Assembly: GCA_963786495.1 (NCBI GenBank)
Contig: CAWAZL010000002.1
Coordinates: 992,001 to 1,056,000, forward strand
Direction of reading: 5' to 3'
Length of the DNA: 64,000 nt
Source: JALZKA01 sp963786495
GTDB taxonomy: Bacteria > Actinomycetota > Thermoleophilia > Solirubrobacterales > 70-9
Made by a program: the position numbers and the translations under genes. The notes under the pieces are model-generated. The model was not told the DNA's origin and ran no database searches. It saw only the letters and a program-made list of their open reading frames with translations. Positions within the stretch are counted from its first letter, which is position 1; every line of letters starts with the position of its first letter. Positions 62,989 through 64,000 of the stretch are shown here, piece after piece.

Positions 62989-63912
62989 TCAGAGGCCCCA
63001 GTTGAGTTGTCGTCCGATTAACTCCTCCAGGCGGGCGATATCCGGCCGGAATGTTCCTGCAAGCCGCGCTCGAAGCTCAGGCGCGAGCTCGGGCTTGGCG
63101 GCCTCGCCCGAGTCGGGGTCATGGACCATCCGCTCGACCAGCCAGCGCATCCGCTCGGGCAGGCGGTCGAAGTTGCGATCGAGCGCCCTGAGCCCCGGCA
63201 CGCGCACCGCGCGGTCCATCAGGCGAAAGCCACCTGACCCTTTGCCGCTGCCCGTTTCCCACTCGCGGTCGAACTCGGGGGAGGTGAAGCCGGGATCGAC
63301 CCCGCAGAACTCGAAGACGCGGCGAACCGTCGCGTCGCGCTCCGCGCCGAGCTCCTCGCGCGAGACGACCAGGATGCGCTCCCGGTCGAACGCCTCCAGA
63401 TACGGCTCGAGCTGGAACGCGTAGAGCCCGCGCTGGACGTACGCGGAGCCGGGATCCGAGACCGCGTCGGCGAGCTCCCGGTGCTCGTACCCGCCGCCGA
63501 CGTTGTGGAGGTAGTGCGAGAGCAGGCGGTCGATCGGGTGGCGCACCATGTAGATCAGGCGCGTGTCGTCCCCGAGCGTCTCGCGCATCCGCTCGGCGAC
63601 GCCCGTGAAGCGTGGACGGTTCGTGTAGTGGGGCGAAGTCTCGCCGCGCACTGCTTTGCCGGCCGGGAAGTGGCCCCGGTACCAGCCGGCCCCCAGGCCC
63701 CAGTTCAATTCCTCGACGAAGAAGTTCAGCTCCTTCGGCCGGGACATGCCGATCTCGGGGTGGAGGTTGAGGTAGTGGTGAAGGCTCGTGGTGCCGCACT
63801 TCAAGCCACCGATCACGATCAGGTTCGGCAACGCGCCTTCAGCTCCGCCGCGCCGGGCGCGCCCGGCCTTCTTGCGCTCAGCGGCAAACCGCTCGTGAGC
63901 GCGGGCAACCAT
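62989..63912 (-). CDS. Sulfotransferase
   Basis: 307 residues from ATG 63912 (MVARAHERFAAERKKAGRAR); an ATG at 63951 lies in a palindromic repeat and would prefix MRGLTPPDPADEA. PAPS-binding loop IVIGGLKCGTTSLHHYLN, then EIGMSRPKELNFFVEEL, GETSPHYTNRP, and the 3'-phosphate site MVRHPIDRLLSHYLH; all are the family's motifs. It would move sulphate from PAPS to a carbohydrate, lipid or phenol. Soluble, cytoplasmic. The acceptor cannot be inferred. Confidence 0.9.
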   Translation of the reverse strand: MVARAHERFAAERKKAGRARRGGAEGALPNLIVIGGLKCGTTSLHHYLNLHPEIGMSRPKELNFFVEELNWGLGAGWYRGHFPAGKAVRGETSPHYTNRPRFTGVAERMRETLGDDTRLIYMVRHPIDRLLSHYLHNVGGGYEHRELADAVSDPGSAYVQRGLYAFQLEPYLEAFDRERILVVSREELGAERDATVRRVFEFCGVDPGFTSPEFDREWETGSGKGSGGFRLMDRAVRVPGLRALDRNFDRLPERMRWLVERMVHDPDSGEAAKPELAPELRARLAGTFRPDIARLEELIGRQLNWGL

Positions 63913-63932
63913 CGCCTCGTCAGCGGGATCCG

Positions 63933-63987
63933 GAGGGGTCAGACCCCTCATGAAGCGCTCACAATGTGAGGGGTCTGACCCCTCATG
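63933..63987. repeat. Two GAGGGGTC(A/T)GACCCCTCATG repeats
   Basis: Copies at 63933-63952 (centre A) and 63968-63987 (centre T), 15 bases apart and in the same orientation. Each has a CATG after it. The first supplies an alternative ATG for the sulfotransferase. Confidence 0.85.
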
Positions 63988-64000
63988 GAGCTAGCCCTTC

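Noticed and set aside
63913..63951. Sulfotransferase start at 63951
   Set aside because: These 13 codons come largely from a mobile palindrome; ATG 63912 gives a normal-length protein. The longer form may still be translated.
5251..63987. CRISPR-like repeats
   Set aside because: The palindromes are scattered singly or in pairs with no unique spacers, and there are no cas genes.

Overview
The window looks like part of a chromosome from a high-GC actinobacterium, most plausibly a deep branch such as Thermoleophilia/Solirubrobacterales. That placement is inference. It rests on strong GC bias, a mycobacterial-type bifunctional dCTP deaminase, many GTG/TTG and apparently leaderless starts, a tRNA without an encoded CCA, and a large set of secreted repeat proteins. 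I see no prophage, insertion sequence, CRISPR array, rRNA or replication origin. The only clear tRNA is tRNA-Lys(CTT) at 53836-53908.

Layout. Positions 1-8.8 kb hold a truncated hypothetical gene, a secreted three-repeat protein, a membrane protein coupled to an alkaline-phosphatase-superfamily phosphodiesterase, a GT-C-like glycosyltransferase and two secreted beta-helix proteins. Positions 9-17 kb form a mosaic accessory stretch: an HNH endonuclease, a scrap resembling a glycosyltransferase C-terminus, a broken VWA protein, another beta-helix protein, a hydrolase, a DEAD-box helicase and a PLD-like nuclease. Positions 17-28.5 kb hold two Calx-beta proteins, a cold-shock protein, xseA/xseB, a four-repeat secreted protein, a luciferase-like oxidoreductase, a PD40/RTX-like protein and gamma-glutamyltransferase. 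Positions 28.6-36 kb encode a sigma-70 factor and glutamate synthase (gltD, gltB). Positions 36-45 kb hold a YmdB-type phosphodiesterase with an extra N-terminal region, an ABC exporter and a haem block (hemB, a fused siroheme-decarboxylase-like gene, hemL).

Positions 46-53.8 kb are the bioenergetic core: Rieske, split cytochrome b, subunit IV fused to cytochrome c, MenG/UbiE, a polyprenyl diphosphate synthase, dcd, tatA and tatC. These fit together: the methyltransferase and prenyl synthase make menaquinone, the bc complex oxidises it, and Tat can export the twin-arginine Rieske protein. Positions 54-64 kb hold an SDR, a nucleotide-sugar dehydrogenase, a RibD-C reductase, a secreted GH31 glycosidase, two paralogous secreted RTX-like proteins flanking an RpiB-family isomerase, and a sulfotransferase.

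Three window-wide signals matter. (1) Two families of 13-nt odd-centred palindromes, GGGGTC(A/T)GACCCC and GGTGCCAGGCACC, occur at seven loci, twice inside coding sequence. (2) At least eleven starts sit exactly six bases after a TANNNT hexamer, the signature of leaderless transcription. (3) About 25 single-base frameshifts, mostly apparent insertions, break conserved genes between 2 and 45 kb and none were seen after 45 kb. This points to uneven assembly accuracy, so the broken genes below are probably intact in the organism.
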